From an uncultured Clostridia bacterium (GTDB lineage: Bacteria; Bacillota; Clostridia; TANB77; CAG-508): 19,740 nucleotides of DNA. The DNA lies in contig CATLGL010000007.1 of NCBI GenBank assembly GCA_949935895.1, positions 1-19,740 of the forward strand, given 5' to 3'. How positions within the stretch are numbered: the stretch's first letter is position 1; each line of letters begins with the position of its first letter. The position numbers and the translations under genes were made by a program. The notes below the pieces were generated by a model, which did not search any database, was not told the DNA's origin, and worked only from the letters and a program-made list of their open reading frames with translations. Shown here piece after piece: positions 1-7,102 of the stretch.

Positions 1-797
1 TTACTAAGAAAACTACCATTCAAAATTTGTTCTATATCTTGCTTTATATTTTCTTCAAATTTTATATTTTCTCTTTTTCTAATATCTTGTATTACTTCTT
101 CAAGAGGCATTTCTAATACAAACTCATGAGCTGGATAAATCGTAATTTCTTTACACATATCTGTAGAACGTTTACTTGATATATTAAAATAACGAATGGA
201 ATCTACCTCATCCCCCCAAAATTCAATACGGACTCCCTTCTTCTCATTAATGGCAATATCTAAAATACCACCTCTTAAGCTAAATTGTCCTTTTCCTTCT
301 ATCAAATCACATCTTGTATAACCTAAATAAACCAAGTCTTGTTTTACTTTTTCTAATGAATAAGAACTTCCTACTTTAAATTCAATAATATGTCGATACA
401 ACACTTCCTCTGGAAGCATTGCTTGCATCATTGCCTCTATAGTAGTAACAACAATTTGTGCTTTTTGTTGCTTTATTTTATTTAAACTATTGATTCTTTC
501 ATATGGCAAGTCTTTACTTTCTGCAAGATAATCATAAGTCACAATTTCTTTTTTGGGAACGAAAACAACTTGATTGGTAAAAAATTCTAAATTTTTAACA
601 ATATTTCTTGCTTGTATTTCATTATAAGTAATGATACAAATTTTTTTCTCTACATATTCGCCTGTAGCATAAGCAAAATATGCCTTCATAACATCAGTAA
701 GCCCAGTTAGTAAACTTGGGCTTTTTGTTTTTTTTATATCATCAATATAGCTATTAAATTTTTCCGAATTCGATAGCATTTTTGTAAGCTCGTTCAT
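1..797 (-). CDS. mfd: Transcription-repair coupling factor Mfd, N-terminal part (runs off the left edge)
   Basis: Mfd is an ATP-driven DNA translocase that removes RNA polymerase stalled at lesions and recruits UvrA. The 265 residues visible start MNELTKMLSNSEKFN and match the N-terminal UvrB-like module of Mfd: a TGLTDVMKAYFAYAT segment, a strand-plus-helix region with ITYNEIQARNIVKNLEFF, the KEIVTYDYLAESKDL stretch that corresponds to the family's 'reVLlYDvLAeS' motif, and FSLRGGILDIAINEKKGVRIEFWGDEVDSIRYF, which is very characteristic of UvrB/Mfd domain 1b. The frame stays open to base 1, so the translocase motor lies outside the window. The ATG at 795-797 is preceded by GAAGGAG (807-813) at a 9-nt spacing. 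It is divergent from mscL. The only CGG within it is out of frame (TCG GAA). Identity is confident. Confidence 0.93.
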   Translation of the reverse strand, partial: MNELTKMLSNSEKFNSYIDDIKKTKSPSLLTGLTDVMKAYFAYATGEYVEKKICIITYNEIQARNIVKNLEFFTNQVVFVPKKEIVTYDYLAESKDLPYERINSLNKIKQQKAQIVVTTIEAMMQAMLPEEVLYRHIIEFKVGSSYSLEKVKQDLVYLGYTRCDLIEGKGQFSLRGGILDIAINEKKGVRIEFWGDEVDSIRYFNISSKRSTDMCKEITIYPAHEFVLEMPLEEVIQDIRKRENIKFEENIKQDIEQILNGSFLS

Positions 798-814
798 GCT
801 TTTTTTCTCCTTCG

Positions 815-840
815 ATATAGTATAGTTCATTATACTATAT
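815..840 (-). promoter_or_regulatory. Perfect 10-bp inverted repeat overlapping the mfd -10 region
   Basis: ATATAGTATA (815-824) and TATACTATAT (831-840) are perfect reverse complements separated by six bases. On the minus strand TATAAT (834-829) lies within it and is a plausible mfd -10; the matching -35 (TTCAAA, 857-852) is poor. The repeat could be an operator. An AT-rich palindrome of this length can also arise by chance. Confidence 0.45.
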
Positions 841-890
841 TTTTTCCGATTTTTGAAGGGAATTATTATATTTTTTTATTTTTCTCTTAT

Positions 891-919
891 TTGACATTTT
901 TCGTGTTTTATCATATGAT
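891..919 (+). promoter_or_regulatory. Sigma-A promoter of mscL
   Basis: A consensus TTGACA (891-896), a 17-bp spacer and TATGAT (914-919) lie 58 bp upstream of the mscL start. This is a near-ideal housekeeping promoter. Confidence 0.85.
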
Positions 920-976
920 ACATAAAAAGATATCGAAAGATAGTATTCATTTACAGTGCTAGGAGGATTATATTGT

Positions 977-1477
977 ATGTGGAAAGAATTTAAAGAATTT
1001 GCAACAAAAGGAAATGTCGTAGATTTAGCAATTGGTGTGATTATTGGTGGCGGATTTCAATCCATTGTAAAATCATTAGTAAATGATGTCATTATGCCAA
1101 TTATCTCTATTTTTACTGGAAAAATTGATTTTAACGATATGCTGATTACCATTGGTAATAGCTCTATAAAATATGGTTCTTTTATTACTAATACTGTGAA
1201 TTTTTTTATTATGGCTTTTTGTGTATTTCTTTTAGTAAAATATGTTAATAAATTAAATAAAACAATAGAAGAAAAAGCAAAAGGAATTAACCAAAAATTA
1301 GAAAAAAAACATAAATTTTTTAAACATAAACCTCAAAAAGAAGAACCAATTCCTGCTCCTACCACCAAAATATGTCCATTTTGTTTTTCTGAGATTAATA
1401 TAAAAGCAACAAAATGTCCTCATTGTACTTCCTCTCTAAATGAACATAAAAAAAATAATAAGCAAACGAGCAAATAA
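977..1477 (+). CDS. mscL: Large-conductance mechanosensitive channel MscL with a C-terminal zinc-ribbon tail
   Basis: MscL opens under membrane tension and releases solutes during osmotic downshock. The 166-residue product begins MWKEFKEFATKGNVVDLAIG, the classic MscL N-terminal amphipathic helix and first membrane helix (FATKGNVVDLAIGVIIGGGF), followed by the IVKSLVNDVIMPIIS segment, a periplasmic loop and the second helix FFIMAFCVFLLVKYVN. After a charged stretch, residues about 130-155 carry CPFC...CPHC, a small treble-clef or zinc-ribbon-like motif that is not needed for channel function; tails like this occur in other Firmicute MscL proteins as I recall. An upstream ATG at 956 is in frame, but AGGAGG at 961-966 lies 10 nt before the ATG at 977, which fixes the start. 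It is transcribed alone from the promoter at 891-919. No convincing terminator follows. Confidence 0.95.
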   Translation: MWKEFKEFATKGNVVDLAIGVIIGGGFQSIVKSLVNDVIMPIISIFTGKIDFNDMLITIGNSSIKYGSFITNTVNFFIMAFCVFLLVKYVNKLNKTIEEKAKGINQKLEKKHKFFKHKPQKEEPIPAPTTKICPFCFSEINIKATKCPHCTSSLNEHKKNNKQTSK

Positions 1478-1588
1478 TCTAATGGTTAAAAAAACTCAAA
1501 ACATAGAAAAGACAAAATAAAAAAACAAATGATATTTCTACCTTTGTGCTACTTATACTAAATTCCTAATATTTTGTGATTATACTAC

Positions 1589-1617
1589 TTGCATCTTTCG
1601 TTATTTTGTGATAAAAT
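1589..1617 (+). promoter_or_regulatory. Promoter of rpsT with extended -10
   Basis: TTGCAT (1589-1594), a 17-bp spacer and TAAAAT (1612-1617), with TG at 1609-1610 giving an extended -10. It lies 46 bp before the rpsT start. The rest of the 186-bp mscL-rpsT gap is A-rich and shows nothing else. Confidence 0.75.
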
Positions 1618-1663
1618 AGGATGCGTTATAGTTTAATATACATACAAGGAGGTGCAAACATAA

Positions 1664-1930
1664 ATGCCAAATATTAAATCAGCTATTAAAAGAGTAAGTG
1701 TTATTGAAAAGAAAACTTTAAGAAATAATATGATTAAATCTGGTTATCGTACAGCAATTAGAAAATTTGAAGAAGCTATCGATGCAAGTGATGTTAAAAA
1801 TGCTGAAACTCTATTTGTAGAAGCTACAAAAAAAATTGATATGGCTTGTTCAAAAGGTGTGATTGTAAAAAATACAGCAGCTAGAAAAAAATCTAGATTA
1901 GCAAAAAAATTAAATGCGGTAAAGGCATAG
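1664..1930 (+). CDS. rpsT: 30S ribosomal protein S20
   Basis: S20 binds 16S rRNA early in assembly of the small subunit. The 88-residue, lysine/arginine-rich product starts MPNIKSAIKRVSVIEKKTLRNN, a textbook S20 N-terminus (PNIKSAIKRV), and ends with the conserved NTAARKKSRLAKKLN segment. The length matches the family (about 85-90 residues). A strong AAGGAGGTG (1646-1654) lies 9 nt upstream of the ATG. It sits between its own promoter and a strong terminator, so it is a single-gene unit, as is common for rpsT. Confidence 0.97.
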   Translation: MPNIKSAIKRVSVIEKKTLRNNMIKSGYRTAIRKFEEAIDASDVKNAETLFVEATKKIDMACSKGVIVKNTAARKKSRLAKKLNAVKA

Positions 1931-1961
1931 AAAAATAAAAAAATTATGCATAGTTTTTTTA

Positions 1962-1993
1962 AAAAAAGCTTTCTTTTAAAAGAGAGCTTTTTT
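1962..1993 (+). terminator. Intrinsic terminator of rpsT
   Basis: AAAAAGCTTTCTTTT (1963-1977) pairs with AAAAGAGAGCTTTTT (1978-1992), with one G-U wobble; the inner TTTTAAAA forms the loop. The T-run at 1988-1993 provides the U-tract. Confidence 0.8.
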
Positions 1994-2075
1994 GTTATGC
2001 TAAATTACTTTGTATTTCAAATTGCGTCTACTTGTGTATGAGCATTTCCTATTTTTCCATGAATTACCTTTGCTT

Positions 2076-2104
2076 TTGGTATTTTTTCATGTTAACATTA
2101 TAAT
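2076..2104 (+). promoter_or_regulatory. Promoter of the small membrane-protein gene
   Basis: TTGGTA (2076-2081), a 17-bp spacer and a perfect TATAAT (2099-2104), 30 bp before the start codon. Confidence 0.7.
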
Positions 2105-2134
2105 ATAAGTGTATGAAATTAGGAGGAAATAATA

Positions 2135-2383
2135 ATGATAAAATTATTAAAAGATAAATTTAATTCTATGGAAGAAAAGATTAAAAAAATTATGAAGCAC
2201 GGTTTCATTTTTTCTTTTCTTGTTTGTATGCTTGGTATTGGCTTACTGCTTGCTTATGATTTAAATGCTAATTTAGACTTATATTATATCGGTTTATCGG
2301 TATTTCGTTTAAGTTTGTTTTTTAGTGTAGAATTTTTAATTTGTGGTATTGCTATTGATACCATCAAAAAACAAATTTGCTAA
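2135..2383 (+). CDS. Small two-helix membrane protein of unknown function
   Basis: This is an 82-residue protein. A charged amphipathic N-terminus (MIKLLKDKFNSMEEKIKKIMK) is followed by two hydrophobic helices, about residues 24-41 (FIFSFLVCMLGIGLLLAY) and 51-74, and a short C-terminus DTIKKQIC. The pattern 'gLslFrlSLfF.vEFlICGiaiDTIKKQ' looks like a small conserved clostridial membrane family; I do not know its function. It has its own promoter, an AGGAGG at 2121-2126 eight nt before the ATG, and its own terminator, so it is a real expressed gene. Three CGG trinucleotides lie inside it, all out of frame (CAC GGT, ATC GGT, TCG GTA). Confidence 0.8.
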   Translation: MIKLLKDKFNSMEEKIKKIMKHGFIFSFLVCMLGIGLLLAYDLNANLDLYYIGLSVFRLSLFFSVEFLICGIAIDTIKKQIC

Positions 2384-2394
2384 AATAAGCTTTA

Positions 2395-2433
2395 GAAAAC
2401 GCCATTAGTACAATGCTAATAGCGTTTTCTTTT
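2395..2433 (+). terminator. Intrinsic terminator, possibly bidirectional
   Basis: GAAAACGC-C-ATTAG (2395-2408) pairs with CTAAT-A-GCGTTTTC (2416-2429) with one internal mismatch, followed by TTTT. It ends the small membrane-protein gene. It also sits just beyond the end of the minus-strand gat operon and may serve that side, though the minus-side U-tract is poor. Confidence 0.75.
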
Positions 2434-2439
2434 TACTTA

Positions 2440-2932
2440 TTAGTAGGTAATTCCACTAATACATTTATCATAAATAAATTGTTTTAACTCTTCTGTATCA
2501 TTTGTTTCATAATACTGAATCACTTTTTCTCCAAATTTTTTACTAATTATCATCCAATGGTGTTTTTTGTATTCTTTTATTTATCGCAATTGTATTTGAA
2601 ATAACACCTATATAAATAATCCCATGTAAGATAAACAACCAATTCAAGAATGCTAACTCTATTAATTCTCTTTCATGCGTTGCATATCGTATTCCAAACA
2701 CCCATACTCTTATCATTCCGCAAACAAAATCCACTTATTCCATACTTTATTATCATTATTATTGTAATAAATACAATAATTCCTACGAAAATACTTGTAA
2801 TAATTTTTCTTAACCTTTCTAGGTTGCTTATTCTTTTTTCAAATTTTGAGAATTTGCTTTTCTTTCTTTGTTAATAATGCACATAATAATAATAAACCAC
2901 AGAAAACTGGCTATTAGTATAAATATATCCAT
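2440..2932 (-). pseudogene. Broken small membrane-protein gene downstream of gatB; includes one CGG frameshift site
   Basis: Three frames together spell one plausible membrane protein. It opens at the ATG at 2930-2932, just after gatB, with MDIFILIASFLWFIIIMCII (helix 1) and NKERK. A -1 (or +2) shift in the A-rich stretch near 2860 gives SKFEKRISNLERLRKII and helix 2 (SIFVGIIVFITIIMIIKY). At the CGG 2718-2720 a +1 shift leads from GISGFCL into GMIRVWVFGIRYATHEREL and a third helix (FLNWLFILHGIIYIGVI). A further +1 shift near 2577 would add KEYKKHHWMIISKKFGEKV and end at the stop at 2440-2442. The CGG event matches the window-wide pattern; the two others, in A-rich runs, do not, so the gene may be truly decayed or carry indel errors. 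The last part might instead be a separate 37-codon ORF starting at the ATG that overlaps the TAG near 2543. Function unknown. Confidence 0.55.
2718..2720 (-). other. CGG recoding site 1: TTG-C-GGA (Leu-Gly)
   Basis: In-frame CGG. In frame 0 a TGA follows after 14 codons. Skipping the C (2720) and reading GGA continues into a 63-codon open frame encoding a membrane segment. This is the weakest of the seven sites, because the host gene has other breaks. Confidence 0.55.
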
Positions 2933-2939
2933 CTTTCAC

Positions 2940-4382
2940 CTACTTATTAATCTCTTCTATAAACATCTTATTTAACATTTGTGGATTTGCTTTTCCCTTA
3001 GTTTGCTTCATAGCTTGACCTACTAAAAATCCAAGTGCTTTTTCTTTTCCTGCTTTGTAATCTGCTACTGATTGAGGATTTGCTTCTAGTATTTGTAACA
3101 CTACTTCTTTTATTGCTCCTTCATCTGAAATTTGAATCCAACCTTTTTCCTTTATAATTTTTTCTGGGTCATTTGGATGTTCAAATAATTCTTCAATTAC
3201 TTTTTTAGCAATAGCACTACTAATTATTCCTTTTTCAATTAAGCTAATTAGTTTTGCTAACTGTTCACTACTAAATGGTATTTGGCTTGGCTCTAATTCT
3301 TTTTCATTTAAAATTCTAGAAATGTCAGATAATATCCAATTGCAAGTAGCTTTTGCATTTGCACAAATAGCTGTAGTATCCTCAAATAGGTTTGATAAGT
3401 ATTTTGATGCTGTTAATAAGTTAGCATCTCTTTGGCTTAATGCATATTCCTTCCTATATCGTTCTTTTCTAGATTCAGGAAGCTCTGGTAGTGTTTTTCG
3501 AATATTTTCAATATATTCATCTGATAAATAAATTGCAACTAAATCAGGATCTGGAAAATAACGATAATCTTGTGCATCTTCTTTATCTCTCATTGAAAAA
3601 GTTCTTCCCGATACATCATCCCAACGTAATGTTTCTTGCTCAATGCTTCCACCCTGGTCAATTATATCTATCTGACGGTCAATTTCATATTCAATTCCTC
3701 TTATAATAGAGCGAAAGGAATTCATATTTTTCATTTCTGTACGAGTTCCAAGTTTTGTCTCTCCTTTTTTACGAACAGAAACATTAACATCTGCACGAAA
3801 AGAACCTTCTTGCATTTTACAGTCTGATACTTCTATATACTCTAAAATGGATTTTAGTTTTTTTAAGTAATGGTCAACTTCTAGACTAGAACGAAGATCT
3901 GGTTCTGATACAATTTCAATAAGTGGAACTCCTGCACGGTTTAAGTCAACTAAACTTCCTCCTCCAAACTCATCATGATTTAGCTTACCCGCATCCTCTT
4001 CAATATGAATCCTTGTAATTCGAATAGTCTTTTTTTCTCCTTTTTCATCATCAATTTCAATACCACCTTTTTTACATAATGGTTTATCAAATTGTGATAT
4101 TTGATAAGACTTTGGTAAATCTGGATAAAAATAGTTTTTACGGTCATTTTTACTTCTTTGTTCAATTTCGCAGTTTGTTGCAAGTCCTGCACGTACTGCA
4201 TATTCTACTACTTTTTCATTTAATACTGGTAATGTGCCTGGCATAGCCATACAAATAGGACAACAATGAGTATTTGGTTCTCCTCCAAACTCTGTAGGAC
4301 AAGAACAAAATATTTTTGTTTTTGTAGAAAGCTCTGCATGTACTTCTAGTCCTATTATCACTTCATAATCTTCTCTTGACAT
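2940..4382 (-). CDS. gatB: Aspartyl/glutamyl-tRNA amidotransferase subunit B
   Basis: GatB is the kinase/tRNA-binding subunit of GatCAB, which converts Glu-tRNA(Gln) and/or Asp-tRNA(Asn) to the amide forms. The 480-residue length is typical. Visible signatures are YEVIIGLEVHAELSTKTKIF at the start, the zinc-binding cysteines (FCSCP...THCCPIC), NRAGVPLIEIVSEPD, YLKKLKSILEYIEVSDC, GTRTEMKNMNSFRSI and DYRYFPDPDL. The C-terminal YqeY-like tail domain is present (GFLVGQAMKQTKGKANPQML). The start ATG at 4380-4382 follows an AGGGAGGG tract, and the gene lies 14 bp after gatA. Both CGG trinucleotides are out of frame (TCG GGA, GCG GGT); arginine is written AGA, CGT and CGA. Confidence 0.97.
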   Translation of the reverse strand: MSREDYEVIIGLEVHAELSTKTKIFCSCPTEFGGEPNTHCCPICMAMPGTLPVLNEKVVEYAVRAGLATNCEIEQRSKNDRKNYFYPDLPKSYQISQFDKPLCKKGGIEIDDEKGEKKTIRITRIHIEEDAGKLNHDEFGGGSLVDLNRAGVPLIEIVSEPDLRSSLEVDHYLKKLKSILEYIEVSDCKMQEGSFRADVNVSVRKKGETKLGTRTEMKNMNSFRSIIRGIEYEIDRQIDIIDQGGSIEQETLRWDDVSGRTFSMRDKEDAQDYRYFPDPDLVAIYLSDEYIENIRKTLPELPESRKERYRKEYALSQRDANLLTASKYLSNLFEDTTAICANAKATCNWILSDISRILNEKELEPSQIPFSSEQLAKLISLIEKGIISSAIAKKVIEELFEHPNDPEKIIKEKGWIQISDEGAIKEVVLQILEANPQSVADYKAGKEKALGFLVGQAMKQTKGKANPQMLNKMFIEEINK

Positions 4383-4396
4383 ATTTTATTCCCTCC

Positions 4397-5851
4397 CTAA
4401 TTTTTAAATGTTGGTTTATTGTTTTTAAAATTGGTATTTTGTTCATAACTATATGCTGCATTTAAAATTGTGCCTTCTGCAAATGGTTTTCCAATTAGTT
4501 GAAAGCCGATTGGCATTCCTTCTTTATTTAATCCACATGGAACGCTAATTCCAGGAAGTCCTGCAATATTGACAGGGACTGTACATAAATCTGCTAAATA
4601 CATTTCTAATGGATTATTGATTTTAGAACCAATATCAAATGCTACATTAGATGCTGTTGGAGTTAATATAATGTCATATTTTTCAAAATTTTTAGCAAAT
4701 TCATTTTTTACTAAGGTTCGAACTTGTTGTGCCTTTTTATAATAAGCATCATAATATCCAGAAGAAAGTACATAAGTTCCCAAAATAATTCTTCTTTTTA
4801 CTTCTGGACCAAATCCTTCACTTCTTGAATTACGATAAATATCCTTCAAATTTTCATATTGTTTTGTTCGATATCCATAACGAATTCCATCAAATCTTCC
4901 TAAGTTAGAACTTGCTTCTGCACATGCTATAATATAATAAGTTGCTAGTGCATATTCTGCAACATCGAGTGAACATTCTTCTACAACTGCTCCTAGTTCT
5001 TTATAGACTTCTATTACTTTTAGTATGGATTGTTTTACTTCTTCATTGATGCCCTCTCCAAAATATTCTTTTGGTACTCCTATTTTTAATCCTTTTACAT
5101 CATTTTTAAGAGTTGCTACATAATCTTCTTTTTCCTTTTGTACTGATGTAGAATCTTTTTTATCATGTCCTGCAATTACATTTAGTAAAAGAGCAGAGTC
5201 TCTGACATCCTTTGTTAATGTCCCAATTTGGTCTAAAGAAGAGGCAAAAGCTACAAGTCCAAAGCGTGAAACTAATCCATAAGTTGGTTTTAACCCTACA
5301 ATTCCACAAAAAGCAGCAGGTTGTCTAATGCTTCCTCCTGTGTCAGAGCCTAATGCCCAAGGAGTCATCCCAGCTGCTACAGCCGCTGCAGATCCTCCAG
5401 AAGATCCTCCTGGTACTTTATTTAAATTCCATGGATTTTTTGTTTTCTTAAAATAAGAATGTTCTGTTGAGCCTCCCATTGCAAATTCGTCCATATTTAA
5501 CTTTCCAAGGCATACCATTCCTTCTTGGTTAATACGTTTTATAACAGTAGCATCATATGGTGAAACAAAATCTTCTAACATTTTTGAAGCACAAGTTGTT
5601 TTTATTCCTTTTGTGCAAATATTATCTTTAATTCCAATAGGAATTCCTGCTAGTTTTGATTTATTTTCTTCTTTTTGAATTTTTTGTAATTGGTCTTTTG
5701 CTTCTTGTTGTGTGATTGTAACAAAGGCTTGTACATCTTTTTCTTTTTCATCAATTCTATTTTGATAGGAAATTAGTACCTCTTCTTTGGTTATTTCCTT
5801 TTTATCAAGTTTTTCTATTAACTCATGTACTGTTAATTCATAAATTTCCAT
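4397..5851 (-). CDS. gatA: Glutamyl/aspartyl-tRNA amidotransferase subunit A
   Basis: GatA is the amidase that releases ammonia from glutamine for GatB. The 484-residue length is normal. The Ser-cisSer-Lys triad of amidase-signature enzymes is visible as K75 (GIPIGIKDNIC), S150 in VPGGSSGGSAAA and S174 in GSDTGGSIRQPAA, which align by a constant offset with the positions I recall for Staphylococcus GatA. GLKPTYGLVSRFGLVAFASSLDQIG is the usual amidase core. The ATG at 5849-5851 is preceded by a GGGGGAAAGAGG purine tract. Second gene of gatC-gatA-gatB, 72 bp after gatC; nothing notable is seen in that gap. Both CGG trinucleotides are out of frame. Confidence 0.97.
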   Translation of the reverse strand: MEIYELTVHELIEKLDKKEITKEEVLISYQNRIDEKEKDVQAFVTITQQEAKDQLQKIQKEENKSKLAGIPIGIKDNICTKGIKTTCASKMLEDFVSPYDATVIKRINQEGMVCLGKLNMDEFAMGGSTEHSYFKKTKNPWNLNKVPGGSSGGSAAAVAAGMTPWALGSDTGGSIRQPAAFCGIVGLKPTYGLVSRFGLVAFASSLDQIGTLTKDVRDSALLLNVIAGHDKKDSTSVQKEKEDYVATLKNDVKGLKIGVPKEYFGEGINEEVKQSILKVIEVYKELGAVVEECSLDVAEYALATYYIIACAEASSNLGRFDGIRYGYRTKQYENLKDIYRNSRSEGFGPEVKRRIILGTYVLSSGYYDAYYKKAQQVRTLVKNEFAKNFEKYDIILTPTASNVAFDIGSKINNPLEMYLADLCTVPVNIAGLPGISVPCGLNKEGMPIGFQLIGKPFAEGTILNAAYSYEQNTNFKNNKPTFKN

Positions 5852-5923
5852 CCTCTTTCCCCCTTATTTTAGTACCAGAAATTAAACCTATATACATTAT
5901 CTAATTTCTCTAATCTCTAAATT

Positions 5924-6211
5924 TTAGTTAATTACTTTTGGAATTTTGAACATTCCTTGTTGCTGTTCTTTTGCATTTTGTAAAAGTTCATCTCTATTAA
6001 AACTTTCTATTATTTCATCTTTTCTAAATATGTTATATGCTTCATTTACTCCAATACTTTCTTCTAATCCATCAATTGGTGCTTTGTTTACTACTTTGGC
6101 AAAATTTAAGATTTCTTCTAAATGACCCATATAAGTTTCTATTTCTTCCTCTTTTAAATTTAAGTCTGCTAGTTTTGCAATATGTAAAATTTCTTCTTTA
6201 CTTACTTGCAC
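5924..6211 (-). CDS. gatC: Aspartyl/glutamyl-tRNA amidotransferase subunit C
   Basis: GatC is the small subunit that wraps around GatA and stabilises its contact with GatB. The 95-residue product reads (M)QVSKEEILHIAKLADLNLKE, the standard GatC start, with the conserved ILNFAKVVNKAPIDGLEE region and the R-x-DE segment (FRKDEIIESF). I place the start at GTG 6209-6211: AGGAG (6221-6225) lies 9 nt upstream of it, while the upstream in-frame ATG at 6218-6220 directly touches AGGAG and could not be used efficiently. First gene of the gat operon; a promoter lies just upstream. Confidence 0.92.
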   Translation of the reverse strand: MQVSKEEILHIAKLADLNLKEEEIETYMGHLEEILNFAKVVNKAPIDGLEESIGVNEAYNIFRKDEIIESFNRDELLQNAKEQQQGMFKIPKVIN

Positions 6212-6245
6212 AAATATCATCTCCTAACCCTTTATTTTGTTCCTT

Positions 6246-6274
6246 ATTATATAATCTTTTAAGCAAAAAAACAA
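6246..6274 (-). promoter_or_regulatory. Promoter of the gatCAB operon, overlapping the preceding terminator
   Basis: On the minus strand TTGTTT (6274-6269), a 17-bp spacer and TATAAT (6251-6246). The -35 is formed by the 3' arm and start of the T-run of the cyclophilin terminator, so terminator and promoter share DNA. Confidence 0.6.
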
Positions 6275-6293
6275 GCAATTTCGCTTGTTTTTT
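6265..6293 (-). terminator. Intrinsic terminator after the cyclophilin gene
   Basis: The stem pairs AAAAAACAAGC with GCTTGTTTTTT around a 6-nt loop and is nearly symmetrical. Read on the minus strand it ends in a run of seven Ts. It lies 20 bp after the cyclophilin stop and closes the radA-disA-pilin-cyclophilin unit. Confidence 0.85.
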
Positions 6294-6312
6294 CAATTTT
6301 ATTACTATTATT

Positions 6313-7083
6313 TTATTGTTGGCTTGTATTAAAATTATTCATAAACCATTGTTGTATATCAAAAGGTTTTTGTGTTTTTGGCATTCCATAATCAACACCA
6401 TATGTCTCTATCGTTATATTTTTAATTACTGGTGGATTTACTGGTTTATCTACTCCTTCTGATGCAGACGAATCCCTTGTTACTACTTCTACATTTTCAA
6501 TTTGATGAATAATCTCTATTCCTTCTATTACTTTTCCAAATGCTGCATATAAACCATTTAATTGTGAATTATCTCCTGTCATAATAAAAAATTGTGAACC
6601 TGCTGAATTATATCCTTCTTTTACTAGAGAACTTCCATAAGCAGAATAATCTCCTCTTGCCATTGAAATAACACCCTCTGTATGTTTTAAAGTATTTTGT
6701 TTAAATCCATTTGCAACAAATTCTCCTTCAATAGAATAGGCTTCATCATTTTCTACTTCATCTTGTATATTACTTAATTTAGGAGCTCCTGTTCCATCTC
6801 CATTTACATCTCCTCCTTGAATCATAAAGTTTGGTATGGTTCTATGAAATGTTAATCCATTATAAAATCCTCTATTTGCTAATCTTATAAAATTAGCAAC
6901 TGTATTTGGTGCCATTTCTGGATATAATTCAATCTTAACAATTCCATAACCTTCTATTTCCATCGTAGCAACTGGATTTTGAGTTTTAGTAAATATCATT
7001 TTATAATATCCATAGCCTAGTCCTCCTATTAGACCTATTACTAATAAAATTGCCATTAACATTATTATTTTTTTTGAATTCAT
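6313..7083 (-). CDS. Membrane-anchored cyclophilin-type peptidyl-prolyl cis-trans isomerase
   Basis: The 256-residue protein has an N-terminal anchor (KKIIMLMAILLVIGLIGGLGYGYY, residues about 4-27) and then a cyclophilin domain. The diagnostic residues are visible: GLTFHRTIPNFMIQGGDVNG (the F-H-R and Q-G-G-D motifs), GVISMARG, the Ser/Asn-Ser-Gln-Phe-Phe motif SAGSQFFIMTGD, and LNGLYAAFGKVIEGIEIIHQI. It should help fold exported proteins on the outer face of the membrane. The start ATG has AGGAGG (7091-7096) 7 nt upstream. It lies 19 bp after the pilin-like gene and is probably co-transcribed with it. The C-terminal 40 residues (after NITIETYGVDYG) are not a recognised domain. Confidence 0.93.
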   Translation of the reverse strand: MNSKKIIMLMAILLVIGLIGGLGYGYYKMIFTKTQNPVATMEIEGYGIVKIELYPEMAPNTVANFIRLANRGFYNGLTFHRTIPNFMIQGGDVNGDGTGAPKLSNIQDEVENDEAYSIEGEFVANGFKQNTLKHTEGVISMARGDYSAYGSSLVKEGYNSAGSQFFIMTGDNSQLNGLYAAFGKVIEGIEIIHQIENVEVVTRDSSASEGVDKPVNPPVIKNITIETYGVDYGMPKTQKPFDIQQWFMNNFNTSQQ

Positions 7084-7102
7084 TTTTTTTCCTCCTATTT
7101 TA

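Noticed and set aside
956..976. Upstream ATG start for mscL
   Set aside because: AGGAGG at 961-966 lies after it and 10 nt before the ATG at 977, which also gives the standard MscL N-terminus.
2650..2874. Plus-strand hydrophobic ORF of 74 codons
   Set aside because: It is the antisense of the broken minus-strand membrane gene and has no ribosome site; its hydrophobicity reflects T-rich sequence.
2840..2880. Classical -1 slippery heptamer in the small membrane gene
   Set aside because: No X XXY YYZ heptamer sits in the correct frame and no clear downstream structure is seen; mutation or an indel error is simpler.
6212..6220. ATG start for gatC
   Set aside because: It directly abuts AGGAG, leaving no spacing; the GTG at 6209-6211 has a 9-nt spacing and matches family N-termini.
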